A stretch of 64,000 nucleotides of DNA from Paracoccus lichenicola (GCF_009708075.1 NZ_WMBT01000004.1:124001-188000), one strand, 5' to 3'; positions 9,627-21,222 are shown, counted from the stretch's first letter. Numbers and translations: made by a program. Notes: a model not told the origin generated them from the sequence alone.

Positions 9627-9724
9627 CCGCGCCCTGCCCTGCTTTGGGGGTCAGATGTTGCAGCAGAAAGGATGGCTGTCAATCGACCCGCAGGGGAACC
9701 CAACACGTCGGGAGCGCGCGTCTT

Positions 9725-10474
9725 CTAGCTTCCCACGCGGCGCGCCAGCCTGCGGCGGACAAGCCCTCGATAATAATTCGCCTTGAAGAAGCGAGCGGAA
9801 TTCTTCTTTTCGCGCAGGTATTGCATCTCTGCCGCGTCCCGTTGTTCGGCGATGTGGGAAGGCCCTTGTCCGGCGGGGCTATGGTGCACGACACGAGGCT
9901 CTGTCAGCCATGCCTGCAGATGGAACAGGTCAGCCGGCCAGTCGGCCAGAAAGCTGACCGGGGTTGACGCGCGCAAAAGCTCATCCGCCGTCCTTCTGGA
10001 GACCGTGTAAGCCGTGTTGAGCGAGGCCCGCCGTGCCGGACGATACATCAGCCATCGCCCGGCCCTTTTGCGTTGCCAAGGCAGCGCGCGACCCGAAGCA
10101 TAATCCAGCAGGACCAGCGTATCCGTCCTGTGGTGCCCTGCCCTCAGGAAGTCGGGAAAATCCGGGGTAAGAATGGCATCGTCCTCGAGCACGACCGCCC
10201 CGGCAAGTCCCTCGTTCACGATCAGGCTGCAAATCCGACGGTGCGACAAGGCGCAAGCAAATTCAGGATCCGTCATCGGCCGTCTCAGCCGAACCCGCGC
10301 GGCGTCACGGTCGATCAGCGGCAGATATTCGTCCGGCAAGCCCTTTCGTCCGTCCACGCCGAAGACCAGGCGTCAGGACAAGCCCATTCCCGCAAGCTGG
10401 TCCAGCAGCGGCTGGCGGCGCGTCTCGTCGCCTTGCAGGGTCAATACGAAGATCGGCCAGTCCGTCTGCACCAT
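9725..10474 (-). pseudogene. GT25 glycosyltransferase interrupted by in-frame TGA
   Basis: Read from an ATG at 10474, the frame encodes a normal GT25 start (IFVLTLQGDETRRQPLLDQL), hits TGA at 10373-10375 (codon 34), then continues in the same frame to 9725 with RLVFGVDGR, the FACALSHRR motif and AVVLEDD. The stop falls where the paralogue at 7146-7943 has Phe (GIPFERVPAFDGR), so a single base change from TGG would explain it. Without read-through the product is a 33-residue peptide, and a GTG restart at 10357 would lack the nucleotide-binding strand. Length over the TGA, 249 codons, matches intact GT25 proteins. It may be a recent inactivation or a sequencing error. Confidence 0.8.
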
Positions 10475-10496
10475 ACCATCCTGTAGCGGAACGCAT

Positions 10497-10526
10497 GAAA
10501 AAGCCCCGGACCTGCCGGGGCTTTCC
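10497..10526 (-). terminator. Rho-independent terminator of pnp
   Basis: On the minus strand AAAGCCCCGGC and CCGGGGCTTT form a GC-rich stem of about 10 bp around a short loop, followed by TTTTT. It lies 16 bases after the pnp stop and separates pnp from the broken GT25 gene. Confidence 0.85.
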
Positions 10527-10541
10527 GATGTCGCGAAGGGA

Positions 10542-12686
10542 TCAGCCCTCGGCCGTTTCTTCCCTGGCTTCGGTGATCTCCTCGCCGGTCTGCTGATCGA
10601 CCATCTTCATGCCGAGGCGAACCTTGCCGCGATCGTCGAAGCCCAGCAGCTTGACCTTGACCTCCTGGCCTTCCTTCAGGATCTCGTTCGGATGGTTCAG
10701 GCGCTTGTTGGCGATCTGGGACACGTGGACCAGGCCGTCGCGCTTGCCGAAGAAGTTCACGAAGGCGCCGAAATCGACCAGCTTGACGACCTTGCCCGTA
10801 TAGACCCGGCCTTCTTCCGGCTCGGCCACGATCGAATAGATCATGTCATAGGCCTTCTTGATCGAATCGGCATTGGCCGAGGCGATCTTGATGGTGCCGT
10901 CATCGTTGATGTCCACCTTCGCGCCCGAAACCTCGACGATCTCGCGGATGACCTTGCCGCCCGAGCCGATCACTTCGCGGATCTTGTCGGTGGGGATCTG
11001 CATCGTCTCGATGCGCGGGGCGTGGGCGCTGAACTCGCGACGGCCCTCGGTCAGGGCCTTGGACATCTCGGCCAGGATGTGCAGGCGGCCTTCCTTGGCT
11101 TGCGCCAGCGCCTGTTCCATGATGGCGGGCGTGATGCCCTGGACCTTGATGTCCATCTGCAGGGACGTGATGCCCTCAGCGGTGCCCGCGACCTTGAAGT
11201 CCATGTCGCCCAGGTGATCCTCGTCCCCCAAGATGTCGGTCAGGACCGCATACTTGCCGTCGTCTTCCAGGATCAGGCCCATGGCGACACCGGCAACCGG
11301 CGCCTTCAGCGGCACGCCCGCATCCATCATCGACAGCGAGCCGCCGCAGACGGACGCCATGGACGACGAGCCGTTCGATTCGGTGATCTCGGACACGACG
11401 CGGATGGTATAGGGGAAGTCGGTCGGGGCGGGCAAAACCGCCTGCAGCGCGCGCCAGGCCAGCTTGCCGTGGCCGATCTCGCGGCGGCCGGGGCTGCCGA
11501 CACGGCCAACCTCGCCCACCGAATAGGGGGGGAAGTTGTAGTGCAGCAGGAAGTTCGACCGGAAGTTGCCGTGCAGCGCGTCGATGATCTGTTCGTCGTC
11601 GCCGGTGCCCAGCGTGGTCACGACCAAGGCCTGCGTCTCGCCCCGGGTGAACAGCGCGCTGCCGTGGGTGCGCGGCAGGATGCCCACTTCGCTTTCGATG
11701 GCCCGGACGGTGCGGGTATCGCGGCCGTCGATGCGGGCGCCGCCGTTGATCACGTCGCCGCGCAGGATGCCCGATTCCAGCTTCTTCAGCGCCGAACCCA
11801 GGTTCGGATCGGCCAGTTCGGCTTCGGACAGTTCGGCCACGACCTTTTCGCGCACCGCCTGGATGGCGTCACGACGTTCGGACTTGTCGATGATGCCGTA
11901 GGCCGCGCGCATCCCGGTTTCGCCCAGTTCCTTCACGCGGGCGGAAAGCGCGCTGTAGTCGGGGGACTGGAAGTCGAAGGGTTCCTTGGCGGCGGCTTCG
12001 GCCAGGTCGATGATCAGGTCGATCACGGGCTGCATCTGCTCGTGGCCGAACTTGACGGCGCCCAGCATCTCTTCCTCGGTCAGCTCATAGGCCTCGGATT
12101 CGACCATCATCACGGCGTCCTTGGTGCCGGCGACGACCAGATCCAGGCGCTGTTCCGGGTTGGAACGCAGCTGGTCCATGTCCTGGACCTCGGGGTTCAG
12201 CACATAGGCGCCGTTGGCAAAGCCCACGCGGGCGGCGCCGATCGGACCCATGAAGGGCACGCCGGAAATCGTCAGCGCGGCGGATGCCGCGATCATCGCC
12301 ACGATGTCGGGGTCGTTCACCAGGTCATGCGACAGGACCGTGCACATCACCAGGGTCTCGTGCTTGAAGCCCGGCGCGAACAGCGGGCGGCAGGGCCGGT
12401 CGATCAGGCGCGCGGTCAGCGTTTCCTTTTCGGTCGGGCGCGCCTCGCGCTTGAAGAAGCCGCCCGGGATCTTGCCGGCGGCATAGTATTTTTCCTGATA
12501 GTGAACCGTCAGCGGGAAGAAATCCTGCCCGGGCTTGGGTTCCTTCGCGAAGGTCACGTTGGCCATGACGCTGGTCTCGCCCAGGGTGGCGATGACCGTG
12601 CCGTCGGCCTGACGGGCAACCTTGCCCGTTTCCAGCGTGAGCGTTTCCTGGCCCCACTGGATTGATTTCTTCACTTCGTCAAACAT
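10542..12686 (-). CDS. pnp: Polyribonucleotide nucleotidyltransferase (PNPase)
   Basis: This 714-residue protein has the full PNPase architecture: RNase PH domain 1 (about 1-220, with [14 protein letters not shown]), helical linker, RNase PH domain 2 (about 310-540, with [16 protein letters not shown]), KH domain ([15 protein letters not shown], about 560-620) and S1 domain ([22 protein letters not shown] within about 620-690). It degrades RNA 3' to 5' by phosphorolysis as part of the degradosome. The ATG is preceded by AGAGGAAACCAG. It lies downstream of rpsO as in most bacteria, but here an unrelated Ala-rich gene intervenes. Confidence 0.98.
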   Translation of the reverse strand: MFDEVKKSIQWGQETLTLETGKVARQADGTVIATLGETSVMANVTFAKEPKPGQDFFPLTVHYQEKYYAAGKIPGGFFKREARPTEKETLTARLIDRPCRPLFAPGFKHETLVMCTVLSHDLVNDPDIVAMIAASAALTISGVPFMGPIGAARVGFANGAYVLNPEVQDMDQLRSNPEQRLDLVVAGTKDAVMMVESEAYELTEEEMLGAVKFGHEQMQPVIDLIIDLAEAAAKEPFDFQSPDYSALSARVKELGETGMRAAYGIIDKSERRDAIQAVREKVVAELSEAELADPNLGSALKKLESGILRGDVINGGARIDGRDTRTVRAIESEVGILPRTHGSALFTRGETQALVVTTLGTGDDEQIIDALHGNFRSNFLLHYNFPPYSVGEVGRVGSPGRREIGHGKLAWRALQAVLPAPTDFPYTIRVVSEITESNGSSSMASVCGGSLSMMDAGVPLKAPVAGVAMGLILEDDGKYAVLTDILGDEDHLGDMDFKVAGTAEGITSLQMDIKVQGITPAIMEQALAQAKEGRLHILAEMSKALTEGRREFSAHAPRIETMQIPTDKIREVIGSGGKVIREIVEVSGAKVDINDDGTIKIASANADSIKKAYDMIYSIVAEPEEGRVYTGKVVKLVDFGAFVNFFGKRDGLVHVSQIANKRLNHPNEILKEGQEVKVKLLGFDDRGKVRLGMKMVDQQTGEEITEAREETAEG

Positions 12687-12857
12687 CTGGTTTCCTCTGG
12701 GCCGCGCCAGCCCTCTGGCGGCGGCCGTGTCTATGGCGGCCCCATTGCCGCCGCCCCTATCCTTTGCATGTGCCCCGGGGCTTGGGGCGTCACGTCACAG
12801 ATGGCGGGGCCTTACAGGAAAACAAGGGCTTTGGGAAGCGGCAAGGCATATCGGCAA

Positions 12858-12887
12858 GGGGCGGCGGAACCGATGCTCCGCCGCCCC
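12858..12887 (-). terminator. Hairpin after the Ala-rich gene (weak T tract)
   Basis: An 11-bp perfect stem (GGGGCGGCGGA with TCCGCCGCCCC, loop of 8) lies 27 bases after the stop of the 12915-13583 gene. On the minus strand it is followed by TTGCC rather than a long T run, so it may be an attenuating or processing hairpin before pnp rather than a full terminator. Confidence 0.6.
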
Positions 12888-12914
12888 GGGAAGGCGCAGG
12901 GACCTGTCCCGGTC

Positions 12915-13583
12915 TCAGGCGGCCAGGTCCGCCGCCTTGCCGTCGGCTGCGGCCTCCTCGGCGGGGGCGGTCAGCGCGGCCAGGGGATCGGCCTTGGCCT
13001 CGGCCAGTTGCTCGACAAGGCTCGACACCTGCGCGCGTTCCTGCGCCTGGATGGCCAGGGCACGGGCGCGGGCCTCCTCGTCGGGATCAGTTGCCTCCTC
13101 GGCCTTGGCCGGGGAAGCGGTGGTGACGGTCCCCGGAACCGCCGCGCTTGCCGCAGCGGACAAGGCCGGGCCGGCCGTGGTCGGGACGGCTGCGGCGGAT
13201 CGCGAGGCTGCATCCGCGCCGGCTGCCCCGGCCTCCGGCTCGGCCTCGGGGGCCTGCACGGCGGCGATCCGGGAGGCAATGGTCAGGGCCGCGGGCAGGA
13301 ACGGCGGCAGGATCTCGGGCACCGCCGCCGTGTCCGGGGGTGTGCCGGCCTGGCTGTCCGGGGCGGCGGACGATGCCGCAACCGCCTGCAAGGCCGTCTC
13401 GGACAGGTCGAAGACCACGCCCGGGGTGGCGCTGGACGCGGGCGCTGCCGCCTGGCTGGCCTGCGCGGCCGCCGTCTGGGCCGCACTGGCGGCATTGGCC
13501 TGCGCCGGTGCGGCCGCCGTGGACGGCAGGCTCGCGCCCCCCAGCAGGCCCGACAAAGTTCTGTTGACAGTACCAAGTAGCAT
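12915..13583 (-). CDS. Ala-rich low-complexity protein between rpsO and pnp
   Basis: The 222-residue product is unrecognised. It is rich in Ala, Pro, Ser and Glu, with a short conserved-looking start (MLLGTVNRTLSGLLGG), long disordered Ala stretches, and a helical, charged C-terminal third (EEARARALAIQAQERAQVSS) that could form a coiled coil. The start at 13583 has AAGGAG 8 bases upstream; the frame extends to 13673 without support. The low-complexity centre means homology searches would be misleading. Gene order rpsO-this-pnp is unusual and may make it part of that transcription unit. Codon use is typical of the genome. Confidence 0.65.
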   Translation of the reverse strand: MLLGTVNRTLSGLLGGASLPSTAAAPAQANAASAAQTAAAQASQAAAPASSATPGVVFDLSETALQAVAASSAAPDSQAGTPPDTAAVPEILPPFLPAALTIASRIAAVQAPEAEPEAGAAGADAASRSAAAVPTTAGPALSAAASAAVPGTVTTASPAKAEEATDPDEEARARALAIQAQERAQVSSLVEQLAEAKADPLAALTAPAEEAAADGKAADLAA

Positions 13584-13676
13584 TCGCGCATCTCCTTGTG
13601 GTGACACGGGAACAGTTCTTAATTTTCCCTTAACCGTCCAGAAAACAATGCCGAAGATTTTAGTCATCCGCATGGC

Positions 13677-13707
13677 AAGACGCCCGTGGCCAATGCCACG
13701 GGCGTTC
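13677..13707 (-). terminator. Terminator/processing hairpin after rpsO
   Basis: CGCCCGTGGC and GCCACGGGCG form a perfect 10-bp stem with a CAAT loop, 23 bases after the rpsO stop. The minus-strand tail is TCTT, only moderately U-rich. In many bacteria an rpsO-distal hairpin is a site of RNase III or terminator control of pnp. Confidence 0.75.
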
Positions 13708-13727
13708 CAGTCGTCAACCGGCTGCGA

Positions 13728-13997
13728 TCAGCGGCGCAGGCCCAGCTTGCCGATCAGGTCGGTGTAGCGGGCTTCGTCCTTCTTCTTCAGATAGTCCAGC
13801 AGCTTGCGACGCTGCGCGACCATCATCAGCAGACCACGGCGCGAGTGGTTGTCCTTCTTGTGGGTCTTGAAATGCTCGGTCAGGGTGGCGATGCGCGAGG
13901 ACAGGATCGCGACCTGCACCTCGGGCGAGCCGGTGTCGCCGGCCTTGGTGCCGAATTCCTGGATGACGCGGGCTTTTTCTTCGACGGTGATCGACAT
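13728..13997 (-). CDS. rpsO: 30S ribosomal protein S15
   Basis: The 89-residue product is a textbook S15, with [36 protein letters not shown] and a C-terminus [18 protein letters not shown]15 binds 16S rRNA early in 30S assembly. AAGGAG lies 7 bases before the ATG at 13997, and the upstream open frame is not homologous. The rpsO-pnp neighbourhood is retained, with one additional gene between them. S15 commonly represses its own translation through a leader structure, but I did not resolve one here. Confidence 0.98.
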   Translation of the reverse strand: MSITVEEKARVIQEFGTKAGDTGSPEVQVAILSSRIATLTEHFKTHKKDNHSRRGLLMMVAQRRKLLDYLKKKDEARYTDLIGKLGLRR

Positions 13998-14134
13998 CGG
14001 GATCTCCTTTCGGAAAGGGGTTATGGCGCAGGCCGGGATGTCGTCCAGCACAGGCCCGTGGAGTGTCCGCCCGGACAAGACCGGGACGGATGCGCGCCTA
14101 TAGGGGAAAAGCGCCCGCAAGGAAAGGGGGATTG

Positions 14135-15061
14135 TCAGCCGGGCAGCCGGACCACCACGATGTCCCCGGCCACAAGCCCGCCGGTCTGCAGCATCCGGCC
14201 GATGGCCTCGCCATTGACGGTGATCAGCACCGTGCCGTCCTTGTCCTCGGCCAGGTCGATCCGGGCGTCCTGGGCCATGCTGTCGGGCAGGTGCAGCACC
14301 ATCTGGTCCTCGCGCGCGTCGAAATCGGCGATCACGGGCAGTTCGCCCGGGACCTGTTGCAGCACGAACTGGTCGGCGCCGTCCTGCCCTTCGACGAAAT
14401 CGCCCGCACCCGCGGCCAGGGTATCGGCGCCCTCGCCCCCGTGCATCCAGACCGTGTCGGGATCGTCGTCGCCGACCAGGTGGTCGTTGCCGCGCCCGCC
14501 GTCCAGGTCGTCCGCCCCGCCGCCCGAGACGAGCAGGTCGTCGCCATCGTTGCCCGACAGCCAGTCGTTCCCGGTCCCGCCGAACAGGGTGTCCTGGCCT
14601 TCGCCGCCATAAACGGTATCGTCGCCCTCATCCCCCCAGACGATGTCGTCGCCGCCCTGCCCCGCCAGCGAATCGGCACCCGCGCCGCCGCGGATCTCGT
14701 CGGCGCCCGCGGCGTCATAGCTGCCGTCGCCCTGCACCCAGTCGTCGCCCGCCCCGGCAACGATGGTGTCGTTGCCCGCGCCGCCGAACAAATCCTCGGC
14801 TTCCGGCCCGCCCTCGATCAGTTCGTCGTCCGGGATTTCCTCGGCCACCGGCGGTTCGGGCGGCGGTTCGGGCGCAGGGCCGGTCCCGCCCTCCTCCGAA
14901 CCGCCGGCGCTGATGCCGCCGACCTCGCCCCCATCGGGTTCGCCCAGGGTGGGGGGCAGATCCTCGGGATCGTCGTCATCCACGTCGCGATGGGCCGGAG
15001 AGGTCAGGTCCAGCGCGGCCCCCGCCGCGGCAAGCGCCATCAGACTGGCAAGCACGAACAT
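14135..15061 (-). CDS. Short RTX (calcium-binding nonapeptide) repeat protein with N-terminal hydrophobic segment
   Basis: The 308-residue protein begins with a hydrophobic helix ([19 protein letters not shown]), then an acidic Pro/Gly linker ([12 protein letters not shown]), then about 12-14 consecutive RTX-type repeats (pattern GGxGxDxL, e.g. [27 protein letters not shown]) from about residue 95 to 225, and ends in a beta-rich module ([14 protein letters not shown]). RTX repeats fold into Ca2+-binding beta rolls outside the cell. The N-terminal helix suggests membrane anchoring or Sec export; there is no adjacent type I secretion system. I start at 15061 because upstream residues lack signal character. 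It is likely surface-exposed or periplasmic. Confidence 0.8.
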   Translation of the reverse strand: MFVLASLMALAAAGAALDLTSPAHRDVDDDDPEDLPPTLGEPDGGEVGGISAGGSEEGGTGPAPEPPPEPPVAEEIPDDELIEGGPEAEDLFGGAGNDTIVAGAGDDWVQGDGSYDAAGADEIRGGAGADSLAGQGGDDIVWGDEGDDTVYGGEGQDTLFGGTGNDWLSGNDGDDLLVSGGGADDLDGGRGNDHLVGDDDPDTVWMHGGEGADTLAAGAGDFVEGQDGADQFVLQQVPGELPVIADFDAREDQMVLHLPDSMAQDARIDLAEDKDGTVLITVNGEAIGRMLQTGGLVAGDIVVVRLPG

Positions 15062-15171
15062 GACACGACCCCGCGGAAAGGTTGCAAAATACCTGAAGGC
15101 GACAATACAACCGCAAGGCGTGTTAACCAAATGCTTTGTTAAGAAACGGTTAACTTCCGGCGTCCCGGCAT

Positions 15172-15197
15172 GAAAAAACCCGCCATGGGCGGGTTTG
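15172..15197 (-). terminator. Terminator of rpmJ
   Basis: On the minus strand a CCCGCC/GGCGGG stem with extra flanking A-T pairs and a 3-base loop is followed by TTTTTT. It lies 28 bases after the rpmJ stop. Confidence 0.88.
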
Positions 15198-15224
15198 TTT
15201 CGTTTTCGCGGTGATCGTGCCCGA

Positions 15225-15350
15225 TCAGCCCTGGCGGGCCTTGAAGCGGCGGTTGGTCTTGTTGATCACGTAGATGCGGCCCTTGCGGCGCACCACCTGG
15301 CAGTCGCGGTGCCGGCTTTTCAGCGAGCGGAGCGAATTGCGAACCTTCAT
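15225..15350 (-). CDS. rpmJ: 50S ribosomal protein L36
   Basis: This is a 41-residue gene starting [20 protein letters not shown] and ending in a basic tail with [11 protein letters not shown]. It is clearly L36 of the alphaproteobacterial 41-residue form, with the [17 protein letters not shown] segment present as [14 protein letters not shown]36 binds 23S rRNA. It has a single Cys and a His, rather than the four-ligand zinc-binding C+ form. GGAGAAG lies 6 bases before the ATG, and a strong terminator follows. It is monocistronic between tRNA-Val and the RTX gene. Confidence 0.95.
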   Translation of the reverse strand: MKVRNSLRSLKSRHRDCQVVRRKGRIYVINKTNRRFKARQG

Positions 15351-15429
15351 CGGTCTTCTCCATCACGCGGCTCGCAGCCGCAGGAAAACGAAATGCCCCC
15401 GACGGTCCGGCCGGGGGCGGCGAAAACAA

Positions 15430-15504
15430 TGGTGGGCGGTACTGGGATCGAACCAGTGGCCACTACGATGTCAACGTAGTGCTCTACCGCTGAGCTAACC
15501 GCCC
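15430..15504 (-). tRNA. tRNA-Val (anticodon GAC)
   Basis: The minus strand folds as a full cloverleaf: acceptor GGGCGGT pairing with ACCGCCC, D arm GCTC..GAGC, anticodon stem CTACG/CGTAG with loop TTGACAT giving anticodon GAC, and T arm CTGG-TTCGATC-CCAG. The 3' CCA is encoded. Total 75 nt. Confidence 0.97.
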
Positions 15505-15659
15505 GTCCTTGGGCCTTCCGTCCATGTCCCGAGGGAAACGTCCGAACCGCCTTTGGTCCGCGTGTCTATATAGGGGGGCACCAGGGGTTTCAAGCCCTAT
15601 CGCATCAGGAAAATTCCGGCTTATATGAACCCCGAAGAAACCGCCTGCCGGGGTCTGAC

Positions 15660-16526
15660 TTGACCGAATCCGACCTTCCTGTGCTGATCGAACGGCCTGA
15701 TCGCTGGGTCAGCGGCGTCATCTTCGGATCGCCGCATTCGGGCTGCATCTATCCCGACTGGTTCCTGGAAGGCACCAGGCTGCCCCCCGAAACGCTGCGC
15801 TCGTCCGAGGACGCCTTCGTGGACCGGCTGATCGCGGGCGCGCCCGGCCAGGGCGCGGTGACGATTCGCGCCCAGGTGCCGCGCGCCATCGTGGACCTGA
15901 ACCGCGCCCCTGACGAGATCGATCCCCTGGTGGTGCGCGGCGTCCCGCGCCATCCCCTGAACCAGCGCACGCTTGCGGGCCTTGGGGTGATCCCGCGCGT
16001 CGTCTCGCAAGGGCGGGCGATCCTGGAGCGCCCGATCGAACGGGCCGAGGCCGAGCGCCGCATCAACGCCTATTGGCGCCCTTATCACCGGGCGCTGACC
16101 GGGCTGATCGCCGAGGCGCGGTCGCGCTTCGGCCAGGCGATCCTGATCGACGTGCATTCCATGCCCCATGACGCGCTGGCCCATCTGCACGGCCCCCGCC
16201 CCGACATGGTGCTGGGCAACCGGCACGGCATCTCGGCCGCCGCCCGCATCTCGGACGCCATCGTCGCCGCCGTCGAGGCCGAGGGCTGGCGCATCCGGCG
16301 CAATTCGCCCTTCGCGGGGGCCTATATCTGTTCGGCCTATGGGCGGCCCTGCCAGAACGTCCATGTCGTGCAGCTGGAAATCGACCGTTCGCTCTACATG
16401 GACGAAAAGGCCATCGCGCCCCATGCGGGGTTCGACGGTTTCGCGGCCCGCTTCGGGTCGGTGATCCGCAAGCTGGCCATGCTGGAGGCCGAAGGCCCGA
16501 CCGAGGCCGGGATCGCCGCGCAATGA
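15660..16526 (+). CDS. N-formylglutamate amidohydrolase family protein
   Basis: The 288-residue protein matches the FGase family, which deformylates N-formylglutamate in histidine degradation and related reactions. Visible features are FGSPHSGCIYP near the N-terminus (metal/substrate His), RAIVDLNRAPDEIDP and IDVHSMPHD (second metal-binding region), then QLEIDRSLYMDE near the end. A TTG at 15660 is used as start because no in-frame ATG or GTG with homology lies nearer; there is GGGG upstream but the ribosome site is weak, so the start is uncertain. The stop overlaps the Nudix start as ATGA. No hut genes are adjacent. Confidence 0.85.
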   Translation: MTESDLPVLIERPDRWVSGVIFGSPHSGCIYPDWFLEGTRLPPETLRSSEDAFVDRLIAGAPGQGAVTIRAQVPRAIVDLNRAPDEIDPLVVRGVPRHPLNQRTLAGLGVIPRVVSQGRAILERPIERAEAERRINAYWRPYHRALTGLIAEARSRFGQAILIDVHSMPHDALAHLHGPRPDMVLGNRHGISAAARISDAIVAAVEAEGWRIRRNSPFAGAYICSAYGRPCQNVHVVQLEIDRSLYMDEKAIAPHAGFDGFAARFGSVIRKLAMLEAEGPTEAGIAAQ

Positions 16527-17017
16527 GGGGATCGCGATGGCCAAAGGCCGCGCGGGCGCCTGGCAAGGAAGAAGCCGCGTTTCACGGCGCCAAGCTGGTC
16601 CTGACGCATGGGGGGCGGCTGCTGGCCTGTCTGCGCGACGACAAGCCCGGCCTGCCCTTTCCGGCGCATTGGGATCTGCCCGGGGGCGGGCGCGAGGGTG
16701 GCGAATCGCCCGTCGAATGCGCCCTGCGCGAGTTGCACGAGGAGTTCGGGCTGGCGCTGCCGGTGTCGCGGCTGACGGGGCGGTCCTTCGCCTCGCGCCA
16801 GCATCCTGGCTGGCGGTCCTGGCTGTTCACCGGGCACCTGACGGCCGCAGAGATCGCCGCGATCCGCCTTGGCGACGAGGGGCAGGCATGGCGGATGATG
16901 CCGCTGGCGGAGTTTGCCGCCCATCCCCGCGCGGTCCCGCATTTCCGCGATCTGGTGGCAGGGATCATCGCAGCGCCGCCACCCCGCGCACCAGCGGGCG
17001 CAGCGCGTCGCCCTTGA
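16523..17017 (+). CDS. Nudix hydrolase
   Basis: The 164-residue protein carries a complete Nudix box, GGGREGGE followed by CALRELHEEFGL, matching GX5EX7REUXEEXGU, so it should hydrolyse a nucleoside diphosphate-linked substrate with Mg2+. The substrate is not evident. It overlaps the amidohydrolase gene by four bases (ATGA), suggesting translational coupling. The last 53 bases overlap the 3' end of the convergent membrane-protein gene. The C-terminal Ala/Pro/Arg tail beyond about residue 150 is likely disordered. Confidence 0.88.
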   Translation: MRGSRWPKAARAPGKEEAAFHGAKLVLTHGGRLLACLRDDKPGLPFPAHWDLPGGGREGGESPVECALRELHEEFGLALPVSRLTGRSFASRQHPGWRSWLFTGHLTAAEIAAIRLGDEGQAWRMMPLAEFAAHPRAVPHFRDLVAGIIAAPPPRAPAGAARRP

Positions 17018-17687
17018 CCATCCAGCTTGTCGCGAAGGCGAAGGTGGCGGCGGTTTCCAGCCAGAAGACCGGGCGCAGCAGGGCCAGACGGTCATCCAGG
17101 CCGGTGACGAACAGCACCCCCACCAGGCCGATGCTGGCGATGATGGTCCAGCCGCACAGGCGATAGATGCGGTTCGAGGCGTCCTTCTCGGCCCCATCGA
17201 CCGCGCCTTTCGTGAACAGCACCAGGCAATAGACCGCCAGCGCCGCAAAGAAGACCGCCGCCGCGCCCAGATGCACCAGCGAGGCCAGGCCGGGTCCCAG
17301 GGCGCATTGCAGCAGCGTGCAGGCGGGATCCGCAACAGCCTCGGCCCCTGCGGCGGGACTGCTCGGCGCCAGCGCCACCAGCGCGATGGCCACCGCCGCC
17401 ACCCGCGCCGTGCCCTTGTCCGTGATCCGGTCGCCCGCGTCGGGGCGGAACCCCTCGTAGCTCCACAGGAACACCGCCTGCGCGATCAGGGTGCCCACGA
17501 AAACCTCGCGCATCGGCGTGTAATAGGCGGCCGAGATGCTGGTCAGGATCCCGCCGCTGGCCAGGCCATAGGCCAGCAAGGCGACCGGCAGGAAGAACCC
17601 GAGCGCCCCGATCGCCCGGCGCACGGCCAGAAAGGACAGCACCAGATCGTTATGCGCCTTCTGGGAAATGCCGCTTTCGTTCGCCAT
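16965..17687 (-). CDS. Multi-pass membrane protein, function unknown
   Basis: The 240-residue protein has roughly six hydrophobic segments (e.g. AIGALGFFLPVALLAYGLA, FVGTLIAQAVFLWS, VAAVAIALVALAP, LVHLGAAAVFFAALAVYCLV, WTIIASIGLVGVLFVTG), consistent with an integral inner-membrane protein. A luminal/periplasmic loop contains two Cys (CTLLQC). I do not recognise a family. The start at 17687 (MANESGIS) has GGGGGGCAGG upstream; a longer form from 17735 is possible. It lies 48 bases after pyrF on the same strand and may be co-transcribed with it. Confidence 0.75.
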   Translation of the reverse strand: MANESGISQKAHNDLVLSFLAVRRAIGALGFFLPVALLAYGLASGGILTSISAAYYTPMREVFVGTLIAQAVFLWSYEGFRPDAGDRITDKGTARVAAVAIALVALAPSSPAAGAEAVADPACTLLQCALGPGLASLVHLGAAAVFFAALAVYCLVLFTKGAVDGAEKDASNRIYRLCGWTIIASIGLVGVLFVTGLDDRLALLRPVFWLETAATFAFATSWMVKGDALRPLVRGVAALR

Positions 17688-17735
17688 CCTGCCCCCCTTG
17701 CGGCCCAAGGTGGCGCGGATGGCGGGACGGGTCAA

Positions 17736-18419
17736 TCAGCCGCGCATCTCGGCCAGGATCGCCTGCGCCGCGGCGCGCGGATCGGCGGCCTGCCACACGG
17801 GGCGCCCGACGACGATGTGATCCACCCCTGCCGCGATGGCGCTGGCGGGGGTTTCCACCCGCTTCTGGTCGCCCAGGGCCGCCCCTGCCGGACGCACGCC
17901 CGGGGTCACGATCAGCCGCGCATTCGGCAGGGCGCGGATCGCCGCGGCCTCGCGCGGGGAACAGATGATGCCGTCGGCGCCGGCCTCGAAGGCGCGGGCG
18001 GCGCGTTCCACGGTGATGTCGTGGATGTCGCCCGCCTGGATCATCCCCGCGTCCAGGTCGGCGCGCTCCAGCGAGGTCAGGATGGTCACGCCCAGGATCT
18101 TCAGGCCGGATCCCGCCGCGCCCTCTTTCGCGGCGCGGATCACGTGCGGGTCGCCATGCACGGTCAGGAAGTCCAGATCGAACCGGGCCAGCCCGCGCAC
18201 GGCGGATTCCACCGTGGCGCCGATGTCGAACAGCTTCATGTCCAGGAAGATCCGCTTGCCGTGGTCCTGCTTCAACTCGTTCGCCAGCGCCAGCCCGCCG
18301 CCGGTCAGCATCCCGAGGCCGATCTTGTAGAAGCCCACGGCATCGCCCAGCCTTTCGGCCAGGTTCAGCCCCGCCACAGCGTCCGGCACGTCCAGCGCCA
18401 CGATCAGCCGGTCATCCAT
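17736..18419 (-). CDS. pyrF: Orotidine 5'-phosphate decarboxylase
   Basis: The 227-residue protein is OMP decarboxylase, the last step of de novo UMP synthesis. It contains LIVALDVPD, the catalytic DMKLFDIGATV segment with the Asp-Lys-Asp network, TVHGDP, GVTILTSL, IVTPGVRP and VGRPVWQAADP near the end, the full set of family motifs, at normal length. It is cytoplasmic and homodimeric. It is divergent from clpB with 158 bases between the starts. Confidence 0.97.
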   Translation of the reverse strand: MDDRLIVALDVPDAVAGLNLAERLGDAVGFYKIGLGMLTGGGLALANELKQDHGKRIFLDMKLFDIGATVESAVRGLARFDLDFLTVHGDPHVIRAAKEGAAGSGLKILGVTILTSLERADLDAGMIQAGDIHDITVERAARAFEAGADGIICSPREAAAIRALPNARLIVTPGVRPAGAALGDQKRVETPASAIAAGVDHIVVGRPVWQAADPRAAAQAILAEMRG

Positions 18420-18470
18420 GCTGCCACCCTTGTCCCTGAAATCGCGGCGTTATGGCACATCGCAAGGCGG

Positions 18471-18500
18471 CTTGAAAGCGCCGCAAGACTACCCAGATGA
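18471..18500 (+). promoter_or_regulatory. Candidate sigma32 (RpoH) heat-shock promoter of clpB
   Basis: CTTGAAA at 18471-18477 is an exact match to the sigma32 -35 element. After a 14-base spacer comes CCCAGAT at 18492, close to the -10 consensus CCCCATnT. Transcription would start near 18506, leaving a leader of about 70 bases. Position and gene identity support the call. Confidence 0.7.
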
Positions 18501-18577
18501 TAGTCGAAGACCCGGACCGGGGCGCGCCGCAACAGGGTGTCCGCGACACGGGGGCTAGTGGAAGGAGTATAGTGCCG

Positions 18578-21217
<2,640 letters not shown>

Positions 21218-21222
21218 ACACG

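Noticed and set aside
10373..10375. Selenocysteine decoding of the TGA in the GT25 gene
   Set aside because: GT25 enzymes have no selenocysteine, the homologous residue is aromatic, and no selenocysteine insertion element is apparent.
15139..15429. A 96-codon minus-strand open frame over rpmJ
   Set aside because: rpmJ in another frame of the same strand is a certain ribosomal protein with a ribosome site and terminator; the longer frame has no homology.
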